Assembly (NCBI GenBank): GCA_023391625.1
Contig: JAEWAN010000034.1
Coordinates: 62,001-126,000 of the forward strand
Length of the DNA: 64,000 nt
DNA from: Bacteroidota bacterium
GTDB taxonomy: Bacteria > Bacteroidota > Bacteroidia > Bacteroidales > Paludibacteraceae
Direction of reading: 5' to 3'
Position numbers and translations under genes: made by a program. The notes beneath the pieces were generated by a model. It did not search any database, was not told the origin of the DNA, and saw nothing but the letters and a program-made list of their open reading frames with translations. Below are positions 24,770 to 33,630 of this stretch, piece after piece. How positions within the stretch are numbered: position 1 is the stretch's first letter; each line of letters opens with the position of its first letter.

Positions 24770-26305
24770 ATGAGCTTACAAAAAGATTCCTGTTTAAACG
24801 GATTTGTCGAAATAATGGATACTACGCTTCGTGACGGGGAACAAACATCGGGAGTTTCTTTTGTGACGGAGGAGAAACAGGGAATTGCCCGGGTATTGCT
24901 GGAAGAAGTAGGAGTTGACAGGATAGAGATTGCTTCCGCGCGCGTATCGGACGGAGAGTTTGCATCAGTAAAGAAGGTAGCCCAATGGGCACGGGCCAAC
25001 GGTCATATTGACAAAGTGGAAGTACTGGGTTTTGTCGATGGACGTGTATCTCTGGATTGGATTCGTAGTGCAGGCTGCAAGGTGCTGAATCTTTTGTGCA
25101 AGGGATCTTTGAAACATTGTAAGTACCAGTTGAAGAAAACGCCCAGCCAGCATTTGGAGGACATCCGCCAGGTGTTGTCCAATGCCAAGGATATGGGGAT
25201 AACCGTCAATGTGTATTTGGAAGATTGGTCTAACGGAATGAAGGATTCGGAGGAATATGTTTATTTTATGGTGGATTCTTTAATGAACGAACCTATTAAA
25301 CGTTTCATGCTTCCGGATACGCTGGGAGTGCTGAATCCGGAACAAACCCGGATCTACTGTCAGAAGATGATAGCCCGTTATCCGGATTTGCATTTTGATT
25401 TCCATCCGCATAATGATTATGATTTGGCTGTAGCCAACGTGTATGAGGCTGTTAAAGCCGGGATAAAAGGCGTGCATGTGACGGTAAACGGTTTGGGGGA
25501 AAGAGCAGGTAATGCGCCTTTAGCCAGTGTGCTTGCCGTCCTGCATGATCAGTTGCATCAGAAGACCCATTTGAGGGAAGATAAAATCAATACGGTAAGT
25601 AAACTGGTAGAATCATATTCCGGAATACGTGTGCCGGAGAATAAACCTGTGGTAGGTGAGAATGTGTTTACCCAGGTGGCCGGGGTACACGCAGACGGGG
25701 ACAATAAAAATAAGCTTTACTTTAATAATCTTTTGCCTGAGCGTTTCGGACGTGAACGTCAGTACGCACTGGGTAAAACTTCAGGTAAAGCCAATATCCT
25801 GAAAAATCTGCAAGGGCTGGGAGTGGAGTTGGATAATGAAACGATGCAGCGGGTTACCGAGCGGATTATTGAATTGGGCGATAAGAAAGAAGTTGTTACA
25901 CATGATGATTTGCCTTACATCATATCCGATGTATTGAAAAGTGCAAATGTGGAACAAAAGATATCAATTGTCAATTATTCGCTGTCCCTTTCCAAAGGAT
26001 TAAAACCGATAGCTAATATCGGTTTGGAAATAGAAGGGGAAATCTATCAGGAGTCTTCTGTCGGTGACGGACAGTACGATGCTTTTATGAAAGCCCTATG
26101 GAAGATTTATGATAAACTGGGAAAACCTCATCCTGTTTTGCTTGACTATCATGTAACCATTCCTCCCGGGGGACGTACCGACGCATTTGTGCAAACGGTG
26201 ATAACCTGGAATATGGATGGGCGCATATTTAAAACTTCCGGTTTGGACGGGGACCAGATTGAAGCAGCCATAAAAGCGACTATTAAAATGTTAAATCTAA
26301 TCTGA
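24770..26305 (+). CDS. Second 2-isopropylmalate synthase-family enzyme, probably citramalate synthase
   Basis: A 511-residue paralogue of LeuA. Catalytic motifs: DTTLRDGEQTSGVSF near residue 21, the metal motif FHPHNDYDLAVANV and NGLGERAGNAPLAS. The C-terminal about 120 residues are a LeuA-type regulatory dimer domain ending TSGLDGDQIEAAIKAT. Compared with LeuA, the catalytic domain has a distinct insert and substrate-loop sequence, as in (R)-citramalate synthases (CimA), which join pyruvate and acetyl-CoA to begin threonine-independent isoleucine synthesis. LeuCD and LeuB can carry out the following two steps, so its place in this operon fits. The Ile-rich leader peptide upstream supports this too. 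A second isopropylmalate synthase cannot be excluded. Confidence 0.7.
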   Translation: MSLQKDSCLNGFVEIMDTTLRDGEQTSGVSFVTEEKQGIARVLLEEVGVDRIEIASARVSDGEFASVKKVAQWARANGHIDKVEVLGFVDGRVSLDWIRSAGCKVLNLLCKGSLKHCKYQLKKTPSQHLEDIRQVLSNAKDMGITVNVYLEDWSNGMKDSEEYVYFMVDSLMNEPIKRFMLPDTLGVLNPEQTRIYCQKMIARYPDLHFDFHPHNDYDLAVANVYEAVKAGIKGVHVTVNGLGERAGNAPLASVLAVLHDQLHQKTHLREDKINTVSKLVESYSGIRVPENKPVVGENVFTQVAGVHADGDNKNKLYFNNLLPERFGRERQYALGKTSGKANILKNLQGLGVELDNETMQRVTERIIELGDKKEVVTHDDLPYIISDVLKSANVEQKISIVNYSLSLSKGLKPIANIGLEIEGEIYQESSVGDGQYDAFMKALWKIYDKLGKPHPVLLDYHVTIPPGGRTDAFVQTVITWNMDGRIFKTSGLDGDQIEAAIKATIKMLNLI

Positions 26306-26325
26306 TTTTCGTCATGATACTTGTG

Positions 26326-26382
26326 TTAACATTAAAATCTTATGTCAGACAGGTAACTATATAAGATTTTAATGTTAATTTT
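26326..26382 (+). terminator. Perfect 18-bp AT-rich inverted repeat, probable terminator
   Basis: TTAACATTAAAATCTTAT (26326-26343) is the exact reverse complement of 26361-26378, with a 17-base spacer and TTTT directly after. It starts 20 bases after the stop of the second synthase, the usual place for a terminator, and would cut the operon before the protease gene and leuB. The stem has few G-C pairs, so efficiency is uncertain. The right arm ends 10 bases before the protease ATG, so an operator or translational role is possible. Confidence 0.6.
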
Positions 26383-26388
26383 GTGTTT

Positions 26389-28068
26389 ATGAGAATAAGG
26401 ATTTTTGTTTGTTATATATGTGTGTTGATAGCTTTTGCTTTAGAAGCACAACAGTATGATGTTCCGGAACATGTAGGGGCAGACGTGCAGGGGAGTACCC
26501 TTAAAACGGAGCTTAGTGACTCGTGGGGAGTGTATAGAGATTCATTGCCTACGGATTGCAATGAGATACGGGTGATTCCGGAGAATAATTATTCTTCTAA
26601 ACCATCTTTGCCGGAACGTTTAAACGCTTGCCGGAAAATATATATTGCGACACCTAAGAGCAATATGCTTCAATATTATTTATGGGGCGAATTGATTAAC
26701 TATCTGAAAGAGTTTGACCTGGAAGTTGTTGCAGTGCCTACGGATTATGAAGTGGAGAATGTGGACGAAGAGCGTGATCCTGACATACAAGGTGGACTCT
26801 ATATGTATTGTGACAAGTTTGGTTTCTTTTCTGGAGGAATCAATGATTTGGGTGTTGTGCTTGAATTGCATAAGAACCCGGCTCCGAGAACCGATTTTAA
26901 AGTGACCTGTACTTTTATTGATTATTATAATTTGTATGAATGGAGTTTTAACCTGACAGCTCCGGTTACAAAAAAGAAGTATCAGCGGATACTCGCAGCC
27001 AATCTCGGACAGCAACGTCTTTTTGATCCTTATTCGGTTGTGGTAGGGCGAAAAATGCTGACGTGCTGGACGGAAGAGGCTTTAAAAAAGAAATACGATG
27101 AATTAGGCATTGAGCATATTGAAGGGATATATGAGAATATAACCATTGGCGACCAGAAATATAAATTAGGATTGCGTGAGATTGACGGAACGTATTATTT
27201 GATTTATCTTTCCGGTGCTGATAACACGGAAGATTGGGATGAAGGTGAAGTGAAAGCTACACTCATACCTACTGCCACTTCTTTAATGTATAAAATGGAC
27301 TGGATCATGCCGGATAAGATAGTGAATACCGATAGTTACGCTTCTTTCCGTGATGGATTTATGGATATATGGGTTTCTGAAAATAAAAGTTCATACCTGA
27401 AAATATATCCGGTAATCAGTGACAACGGTCTGTCCGTTTCTTCCCGCGCTTCTTCCGGTACAGGTTTCGCTCTTTCACCGGATGGATTGATTGTAACAAA
27501 TTACCATGTGATTCAGGGAGCGAGAACTATAAAAGTAAGAGGTATAAACGGTGATTTGGGCAGTGCCTATACAGCTCGTCCGTTTGTTGTGGATAAGAAT
27601 AATGATTTGGCGGTCATTAAGATTGACGATCCTGATTTTACCAACCTGGGTCAAATTCCTTATAAACTAAAAACGGGAACATCCGGTGTAGGGGAAGGTA
27701 TTTACGTATTAGGTTATCCTTTACGTTCTACTATGGGAGATGAAATAAAACTGACCAACGGCATTGTTAGTTCTAAAACAGGATTTCAAGGAGACGTAAC
27801 TTCTTATCAGATTTCTGCTCCTATTCAGCCAGGTAACAGTGGGGGGCCGTTGTTTGACAGTAAGGGAAATTTGATTGGGGTTATCAATGCAAAACATATT
27901 CATGCGGAGAACGTGTCTTATGCTATTAAAGGCGCATTTTTGCAGAATATGATTGATTTGCTGGATCGTGTACCTGTTATGGGAAGTGTAAGTACTATGG
28001 GCAGAATGAGTCTGGCTGAACAGGTGGCTATCATAAAAAATTATGTATATATCATTGATACGGAATAA
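26389..28068 (+). CDS. Secreted trypsin-like (HtrA-type fold) serine protease
   Basis: A 559-residue protein with a cleavable signal peptide ending near FALEAQ. Residues about 25-340 are a long N-terminal region of unknown family. The C-terminal about 200 residues are a trypsin-like domain with an intact triad: His373 in TNYHVIQG, Asp406 in NNDLAVIKID and Ser484 in QPGNSGGPLFD. There is no PDZ domain, unlike DegP. The ATG at 26389 begins the signal peptide; an in-frame GTG two codons earlier is not needed. The gene separates leuB from the rest of the leu cluster, an unexpected place for a periplasmic or surface protease. I infer an insertion into an ancestral leuACD-leuB order. A TAATTTTG at 26376-26383 could be its own -7 element. 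Confidence 0.85.
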   Translation: MRIRIFVCYICVLIAFALEAQQYDVPEHVGADVQGSTLKTELSDSWGVYRDSLPTDCNEIRVIPENNYSSKPSLPERLNACRKIYIATPKSNMLQYYLWGELINYLKEFDLEVVAVPTDYEVENVDEERDPDIQGGLYMYCDKFGFFSGGINDLGVVLELHKNPAPRTDFKVTCTFIDYYNLYEWSFNLTAPVTKKKYQRILAANLGQQRLFDPYSVVVGRKMLTCWTEEALKKKYDELGIEHIEGIYENITIGDQKYKLGLREIDGTYYLIYLSGADNTEDWDEGEVKATLIPTATSLMYKMDWIMPDKIVNTDSYASFRDGFMDIWVSENKSSYLKIYPVISDNGLSVSSRASSGTGFALSPDGLIVTNYHVIQGARTIKVRGINGDLGSAYTARPFVVDKNNDLAVIKIDDPDFTNLGQIPYKLKTGTSGVGEGIYVLGYPLRSTMGDEIKLTNGIVSSKTGFQGDVTSYQISAPIQPGNSGGPLFDSKGNLIGVINAKHIHAENVSYAIKGAFLQNMIDLLDRVPVMGSVSTMGRMSLAEQVAIIKNYVYIIDTE

Positions 28069-28136
28069 ATTATATTAGGTATTATATAAAAGGTTAAGAA
28101 AAAGAAAAATAAATTCAATTAATTAATTTGTAGGAC

Positions 28137-29213
28137 ATGTCAAAAATATTGAACATTGCAGTATTACCCGGCGACGGTATAGGGCCGGAGATTATTGAAC
28201 AGGCATTAAATGTAACGAAAGCCGTTAGTAATAAATTCGGTCACGAGTTGAAATATACTTACGGTATTGTAGGAGCCACAGCGATTGACCAGGTGGGAGA
28301 ACCATACCCTCAGGCAACTCATGAGCTTTGTATGAAGTCTGATGCGGTACTTTTCGGAGCAATAGGTGACCCGAAATATGACAATAATCCTTCAGCTAAA
28401 GTCCGTCCGGAACAAGGATTGCTTAAAATGCGTAAAGACCTGGGATTATATGCTAATATACGTCCTGTGACAACTTTTCCTTCATTGATTCACAAATCTC
28501 CACTTCGTGCAGACCTGGTGGAAGGAGCTGATTTCATGTGCATCCGGGAGTTGACGGGAGGAATGTACTTCGGACGTCCTCAAGGTAGAAGTGAAGATGG
28601 AAATACTGCTTATGACACCTGTGTTTATACCCGTGAAGAAGTAGAACGTATTTTGCATCTTGCGTTTAAGTATGCCGGACAACGTCGTAAAAAAGTGACT
28701 GTTGTAGATAAGGCTAACGTGATTGCTACTTCCCGTTTGTGGCGTCAGATAGCCCAGGAAATAGCTCCTCAGTATCCTGATATAGAAACAGAATATATGT
28801 TTGTAGATAATGCAGCTATGCGTATTATCCAATGGCCTAAGAGTTTTGACGTGTTAGTAACGGAAAACCTGTTTGGAGATATCCTGACTGACGAAGCTTC
28901 TGTTATTACCGGTTCTTTGGGAATGCTGCCGTCTGCTTCTATCGGTTTGCATACTTCTGTTTTTGAACCGATTCATGGCTCTTATCCGCAAGCAGCCGGA
29001 AAAAATATAGCTAATCCTTTGGCCACTATCTTGTCTGCTGCTTTAATGTTTGAATACGCTTTCGGTATGATGGAAGAAGGAGCGTTGATTCGCGAAGCCG
29101 TTGCCGCCAGCATGGATGCCAATGTTGTTACAGAAGACATTGCAGAAGGAGGAAAAGCATATTCTACCAGTGAAGTGGGAGAGTGGATTGTAAATTATAT
29201 CAATAAAAAATAA
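28137..29213 (+). CDS. leuB: 3-isopropylmalate dehydrogenase
   Basis: A 358-residue NAD-dependent oxidative decarboxylase, the usual length. It opens with NIAVLPGDGIGPEIIEQAL, has the substrate Arg segments RPEQGLLKMRKDLGLYANIRP and RELTGGMYFG, the metal-binding VTENLFGDILTDEAS and the NAD-site EPIHGSYPQAAGKNIANP. It acts on 3-isopropylmalate, and probably 3-methylmalate if the upstream synthase makes citramalate. It begins 68 bases after the protease gene and is closed by a strong terminator. Confidence 0.97.
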   Translation: MSKILNIAVLPGDGIGPEIIEQALNVTKAVSNKFGHELKYTYGIVGATAIDQVGEPYPQATHELCMKSDAVLFGAIGDPKYDNNPSAKVRPEQGLLKMRKDLGLYANIRPVTTFPSLIHKSPLRADLVEGADFMCIRELTGGMYFGRPQGRSEDGNTAYDTCVYTREEVERILHLAFKYAGQRRKKVTVVDKANVIATSRLWRQIAQEIAPQYPDIETEYMFVDNAAMRIIQWPKSFDVLVTENLFGDILTDEASVITGSLGMLPSASIGLHTSVFEPIHGSYPQAAGKNIANPLATILSAALMFEYAFGMMEEGALIREAVAASMDANVVTEDIAEGGKAYSTSEVGEWIVNYINKK

Positions 29214-29232
29214 TGTTTATAATCGCATAAGT

Positions 29233-29269
29233 AAAAAACGGATTCTTAATTTAAGAATCCGTTTTTTTT
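29233..29269. terminator. Bidirectional terminator between leuB and the DUF4301 gene
   Basis: AAAAAACGGATTCTT pairs with AAGAATCCGTTTTTT around AATTTAA, giving U-tracts in both directions between convergent genes. Confidence 0.9.
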
Positions 29270-29288
29270 ATAGTATGGTAAGAACTTT

Positions 29289-30812
29289 TTATTGATGTTC
29301 GGCTCTTAACAAATCGTTTACCGTTTTTACCGGGTTGAATGTTTCTATAGGCACTTCCACGAAAATAGTATTCCAGTTACTCATAGCCCCGTTCCATAAT
29401 CCTGGCAATTCCAGAGCTTTCAGCTCCTTGCCATTTTTTGATTTGGAAGAAATAAATCCGGCGTTTTTGTCAACATATTGAAGCAGGTTAAATTTCTCTC
29501 CTTTGTAGTTTTTAGTTGCACATACCAGGTCCACCGGATTGAAGTGTGTAGAACGTTTCATTTTAGCTTTGTCCACCGGATTGTTCATATCTATTTGTGA
29601 ACTTTCCAGTATCTGGGGAGCTACGCTCTTATCTGCATTTTCAATCATAAACGGTCCTCCACCAGGTTCTCCGGCATTTTTCACCATTCCGCAAACGCGC
29701 ATAGGGCGGTTCAGTTTTTCAATCAGGTATGAACGTAACTGAGCGCTGGTCAGTTTTTCGGCCTCGTCATAATGATTGTTCAGTTTTTCCTCGCAGAAAG
29801 CCAGTATTTCTTTCATTTCGCTATCTGATATGGATTCGTTTTCCAGTTTTTTCAGATAATCAAAAGTTTGTTTTTGTAAATCCACCAGTATACCGGCAAG
29901 CAGTTTTTTATAAGTTACGGTTTTGTCTTTGAGAGAGTCCGGTACAACGTTATCAATATTTTTGATGAATATTACGTCCGCATCAAGGTCGTTTAAGTTT
30001 TCAATCAGTGCGCCGTGTCCACCCGGGCGGAATACGATTTCTCCTTTTTCATCCCTGAACGGTTTGTTATCTGCATCAGCAGCTATCGTGTCGGTAGATG
30101 GTTTTTGTTCAGAGAAAGTTACGGAGTATTTTACATTGTATTTATTTTCGTAAGTATTCAGGAATGCGTTTAGATGTTCTTCAAACAACGTCCGGTGCTC
30201 TTTGGAAACAGTAAAATGCACATTCGCTTTGTTTGCTTTGTTGGTGGCATATAATGCAGCTTCCACCAAATGTTCTTTTACAGGAGTCCGTTTCTCGTCA
30301 GCGTATGAATGGAACAGTAGCAGCCCTTTAGGAAGAGAGCCGTAGTTCAGTCCTTCAGCATGAAGCAGATTTTTGATAACAGCTTTGTACTCTTTGTTCT
30401 GAACCAGTTCCTGGATAGATTTACCGTTGTTTTTCACGCATACCTCATTCAATGCAGGGTAAAAAGCGAAATTTTCAATCTGGTTGAAGAATTTTTGAAT
30501 GAAAGATTTGTTATCCAGCTCGTCGTCTTTACTGTCCAGAAATTCAAATAAATCTTTAAACATTCGGCTGGCAGCTCCGGAAGCCGGAACAAATTTTAAA
30601 ACGGCAGGATTTGTTTGCAGATAATCCTCCCATTTTTGCTGAAAGTTGGAGATCTCAGACTGTTCTACTTTTAAAATGCCATTCCCGATTTCGGCTGCAG
30701 ATATAATTTTTAAAAATGGAAATCCGGTTTCGAAGTTTTTTAATTGTTCTTCTACCTGGGCTTTGCTTATACCTTTTTTTTCTAAGGTCTTTTCGTCTTG
30801 CTGTGTAAACAT
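29289..30812 (-). CDS. DUF4301 family protein
   Basis: A 507-residue cytoplasmic protein without signal peptide or membrane segments. The sequence around VPASGAASRMFKDLFEFL, FRPGGHGALIENLNDLDADVIFIKNIDNV and GEPGGGPFMIENADKS matches DUF4301 (PF14134) as I know it. The FIKNIDNV and GHGAL blocks recall nucleotidyltransferase-like folds, but this is only an impression. The family is nearly confined to Bacteroidota and its function is unknown to me. It has its own consensus promoter about 150 bases upstream and is monocistronic. Confidence 0.85.
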   Translation of the reverse strand: MFTQQDEKTLEKKGISKAQVEEQLKNFETGFPFLKIISAAEIGNGILKVEQSEISNFQQKWEDYLQTNPAVLKFVPASGAASRMFKDLFEFLDSKDDELDNKSFIQKFFNQIENFAFYPALNEVCVKNNGKSIQELVQNKEYKAVIKNLLHAEGLNYGSLPKGLLLFHSYADEKRTPVKEHLVEAALYATNKANKANVHFTVSKEHRTLFEEHLNAFLNTYENKYNVKYSVTFSEQKPSTDTIAADADNKPFRDEKGEIVFRPGGHGALIENLNDLDADVIFIKNIDNVVPDSLKDKTVTYKKLLAGILVDLQKQTFDYLKKLENESISDSEMKEILAFCEEKLNNHYDEAEKLTSAQLRSYLIEKLNRPMRVCGMVKNAGEPGGGPFMIENADKSVAPQILESSQIDMNNPVDKAKMKRSTHFNPVDLVCATKNYKGEKFNLLQYVDKNAGFISSKSKNGKELKALELPGLWNGAMSNWNTIFVEVPIETFNPVKTVNDLLRAEHQ

Positions 30813-30968
30813 ATTATTATATTGTTATTTTGATTTTCATCGGTTTGATACAACCATTTGAGGAATATACTTCAGCAGAGCTTTTGATATACAGAGGTAA
30901 CAGAGTTAGCAACGAGGCTGCTTTCAGTGGCTTGCGATGCTACATTATCAAATAACCCTTTCAAAGCG

Positions 30969-30999
30969 CAAAAGTACAATAAATCTCTGAAAATACAAA
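30969..30999 (-). promoter_or_regulatory. Promoter of the DUF4301 gene
   Basis: On the minus strand TTTG (30999-30996), a 19-base spacer, then TACTTTTG (30976-30969): an exact consensus. It implies a leader of about 150 bases, longer than most here, in which I see no clear structure. Confidence 0.75.
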
Positions 31000-31068
31000 T
31001 ATCGGTTTTTGATTTTTGTCCCTTAATTATTCGTTTTCAGTGATATCAGCTTAATTAATAATATTGAG

Positions 31069-31076
31069 TACATTTG
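31069..31076 (+). promoter_or_regulatory. -7 element for the KilA-N gene
   Basis: TACATTTG lies 28 bases before the ATG. No -33 at the usual spacing. Confidence 0.45.
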
Positions 31077-31104
31077 TATTGAGATATGTAAAAATAACTT
31101 GGAT

Positions 31105-31911
31105 ATGGCAAAGATTACAGTAAAGAATACGAGTGTCACAGTTATATCGGTTAATGAAAATGATTATATCTGTCTGACGGATATAGCAAAATATAAAAGT
31201 GATGATCCTACTGCGGTCATTGGAAACTGGTTGCGTAACCGAAATACAATTGAATACCTTGGAATTTGGGAAAGTTTATATAATCTCAATTTTAAACCCC
31301 TCGAATTCGAGAGGTTTAGGAAAGAAGCAGGGTTGAATGCGTTTACTCTTTCGCCTCAAAAATGGATAAATGCAACAAATGCAATAGGTATAGTCGCTAA
31401 GTCAGGGCGTTACGGAGGTACTTATGCTCATAAGGATATAGCATTCAAGTTTGCTGCTTGGATTTCTGTCGAGTTTGAACTGTATATTATAAAAGAGTTT
31501 CAGAGATTCAAAGAAGAAGAGCAAAGAAATTTAGGGTGGAGTGTCAAGCGGGAGTTGTCAAAAATCAATTATCACATTCATACTGATGCTATCAAACAGA
31601 ATCTTATTCCTGCTGAGGTTACAGATAAGCAAGCGAGTATTATTTATGCCAGTGAAGCAGACGTATTAAATGTAGCGATGTTTGGAATAACGGCAAAAAT
31701 GTGGAGAGAGCAATATCCTGAACTTAAAGGGAATATTCGTGATTATGCTTCTATCAATGAATTGATATGTCTTTCTAATATGGAAAATCTGAATGCTGTA
31801 TTTATAGAACAGGGAATCCCTCAGAGAGAACGACTTATTAAATTAAATCATATTGCTATTCAGCAAATGCAGGTGTTGGAAAATGGAGTGGAAAGAAAAT
31901 TTCTGAAATAA
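31105..31911 (+). CDS. KilA-N domain protein (orphan, phage-type)
   Basis: A 268-residue soluble protein. The first about 125 residues are a KilA-N domain: ENDYICLTDIAKYKSDDPTA, then NWLRNRNTIEYLGIWE, KWINATNAIGIVAKSGRYGG and YAHKDIAFKFAAWISVEFEL. The remainder is a helical region seen in many gut Bacteroidales KilA-N proteins. The domain binds DNA in phages and DNA viruses. The gene has no phage neighbours and low GC, so it is probably a single acquired gene or prophage relic. The start at the ATG (31105) is preferred to an in-frame TTG two codons upstream. Function unknown. Confidence 0.85.
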   Translation: MAKITVKNTSVTVISVNENDYICLTDIAKYKSDDPTAVIGNWLRNRNTIEYLGIWESLYNLNFKPLEFERFRKEAGLNAFTLSPQKWINATNAIGIVAKSGRYGGTYAHKDIAFKFAAWISVEFELYIIKEFQRFKEEEQRNLGWSVKRELSKINYHIHTDAIKQNLIPAEVTDKQASIIYASEADVLNVAMFGITAKMWREQYPELKGNIRDYASINELICLSNMENLNAVFIEQGIPQRERLIKLNHIAIQQMQVLENGVERKFLK

Positions 31912-32059
31912 GAGAATAAATAGGAAAACATAGAACTTGAAAAAACTTATTTCTGTACATTAAGAATGCGTATACACTTAGGACCTTACCAAACTAATTT
32001 GTGACGGTGTTATATGAAAATTTAGTCCGTAGAATAAAAGCAGCATTACCTGGTAAAAG

Positions 32060-32088
32060 AAAGAGTCCGGCATGATACCGAACTCTTT
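32060..32088. terminator. Probable bidirectional terminator between the KilA-N and GNAT genes
   Basis: AAAGAGT-C-CGG pairs with CCG-A-ACTCTTT (one C-A mismatch) around an 8-base loop. A T-rich run follows on each strand, better on the minus strand. Confidence 0.6.
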
Positions 32089-32139
32089 TACAAAAATTGA
32101 ATGTCTGATCTGTCCTGCTTTTTGGAGTCACTTTACCTA

Positions 32140-33159
32140 TTACCGGATTTTTATAGTGAATCTTTTTTTCTTTCCTCCAGACTGCTTGTTCTTTTTCGCT
32201 ATTTTTCTTTCTTCCAGCAGCATGGTAAGATATTGTATATAAGGGTCGATGTAGCGTTTGCGCTTGGCTTCCAGCAGGTCTGCCATTGTAATCATGATTC
32301 CCGTTTCAAAAGTGTAACCGAAGTCGGGGTCAATCGTAGTTCCGAACATCTTCATGGTGTCTGTCAGGCCTATGTAAGCGTTAAACATCGGCGGTATCGT
32401 TTCACCCTGGTTACGTACGGTTTTTTGTAGTATTTTGTAGTTAGCTTGGGGAGTATCGTCGGTAAACAGTGTATCTGCCATGCTCCTTATTGCCGGGCTT
32501 GTTTCTATCTCTTTTTTGGGAGTAATTAGTTTTTCCGTGTCCGGAAAAAATCGGTTCAAATATTCGTATATCAGTTCCCGCGCATTTTGGGAATAATGCT
32601 CGTAGATATTAATTTTTCCGATAAAATATTTGGCGGATTTTACTTCCAGTATCAGTGCTCCCAGTCCGTCCCATAAGTTATCCAGTGAAAAAAGGCTTTT
32701 CATTCCCATTTTAGCTGTCTGGTAATCCGGTTGGATAAAAGCCCGTCCCAGTTCTACACTGTAAGGCAGATATTCTTTGATGAACTTATCGCTGAATGTG
32801 AATAAATGCCCCATAGCCAGTTTTGGTTGGTTGTTTTCATCAAAAGTGACATCATGTCCTGGCAAAAATCGGTAGCCGCCTACTATTTCCTCTCCTTGTG
32901 GATCCCATACAATAAGCTGGTAATATGCTTTTTCCATGTAATCATATTCATCCACATCTAACTCTTCTCCGGTGCCGCCTCCCCACGAACGGAAAGACAA
33001 TTCCCGCAATCTTCCTATTTCCCGCATAACGTTTGGCGAGTCGTGTGCCGTAATGACGTAAATTTCATTATGTGCTTTATTGGTGGGACGAAGGAACTTC
33101 TCCTGGCTCAACTCTTTCTTCAGTACGTTACGATCTATGGGAGCTATCGTTGGTTTCAT
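32140..33159 (-). CDS. GNAT-fold acyltransferase (COG3176 'hemolysin' type)
   Basis: A 339-residue cytoplasmic protein. The region LRELSFRSWGGGTGEELDVDEYD, then YYQLIVWDPQGEEIVGGYRF and SVELGRAFIQPDYQ is the acyltransferase core of the COG3176 group, annotated historically as hemolysin but related to OlsB-type N-acyltransferases that use acyl-ACP. In Bacteroides a protein of this group (GlsB) makes glycine lipids. Whether this gene is that enzyme or a paralogue cannot be decided; the usual partner glsA is not adjacent. Its end carries a Lys/Arg-rich tail (KNKQSGGKKKRFTIKIR). Confidence 0.75.
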   Translation of the reverse strand: MKPTIAPIDRNVLKKELSQEKFLRPTNKAHNEIYVITAHDSPNVMREIGRLRELSFRSWGGGTGEELDVDEYDYMEKAYYQLIVWDPQGEEIVGGYRFLPGHDVTFDENNQPKLAMGHLFTFSDKFIKEYLPYSVELGRAFIQPDYQTAKMGMKSLFSLDNLWDGLGALILEVKSAKYFIGKINIYEHYSQNARELIYEYLNRFFPDTEKLITPKKEIETSPAIRSMADTLFTDDTPQANYKILQKTVRNQGETIPPMFNAYIGLTDTMKMFGTTIDPDFGYTFETGIMITMADLLEAKRKRYIDPYIQYLTMLLEERKIAKKNKQSGGKKKRFTIKIR

Positions 33160-33198
33160 TGCAATATCTCAGATAATAATTATAATTTATATCATTTA

Positions 33199-33206
33199 CA
33201 AATGTA
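33199..33206 (-). promoter_or_regulatory. -7 element for the GNAT acyltransferase gene
   Basis: TACATTTG on the minus strand, 40 bases before the start codon. No -33 TTTG at 19-21 bases. Confidence 0.45.
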
Positions 33207-33477
33207 AGCTTTTTGTCATTATTATATCATAACTTTTCTTGAAATTTATTTACAATATTGAATTGTGTCCGGATTACAGAGAAATTCAATATTCAACGAA
33301 GAAGTCCTTAAGTATGATTTTGCTTGTTAACCATTAAAACGATGAAATGTTAAGATCTTTCTGTTTCAGAAGTCATGGAGTATTTATCTTATGATATTGT
33401 AACAATCGTAGAGGTGGGAATGTAGTAAAATTTCGGGGATAAACTACCTGTTTTTAGGGTTTGGATGGTATGTATAA

Positions 33478-33630
33478 ACGTTGGTTATAAACATATGCAA
33501 AGAAAAATAGAGAGTATATTAGTAATAAAACCAATAAATTGATTCTACAAACAGTTTAAATACAAATATTTCTGATTTTTCTAAATTAAAAATAAAAAAT
33601 AGTTAATACCTTTGCGGAATAAACCAACGT
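33478..33630. repeat. Short inverted repeats flanking the fimbrial promoter
   Basis: ACGTTGGTT at 33478-33486 is repeated in inverse orientation as AACCAACGT at 33622-33630, with 135 bases between. The only good plus-strand -7 element of the region (33607-33614) lies just inside the right copy and points outward towards the fimbrial genes. This resembles the invertible promoters of Bacteroidales surface loci, but nine exact bases is short, so chance is possible. Confidence 0.35.
33607..33614 (+). promoter_or_regulatory. Candidate -7 element of the fimbrial operon
   Basis: TACCTTTG matches the consensus exactly. The -33 position is A/T without TTTG, so it may need an activator. It predicts a 5' leader of about 320 bases before the DUF3575 gene. 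Confidence 0.5.
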
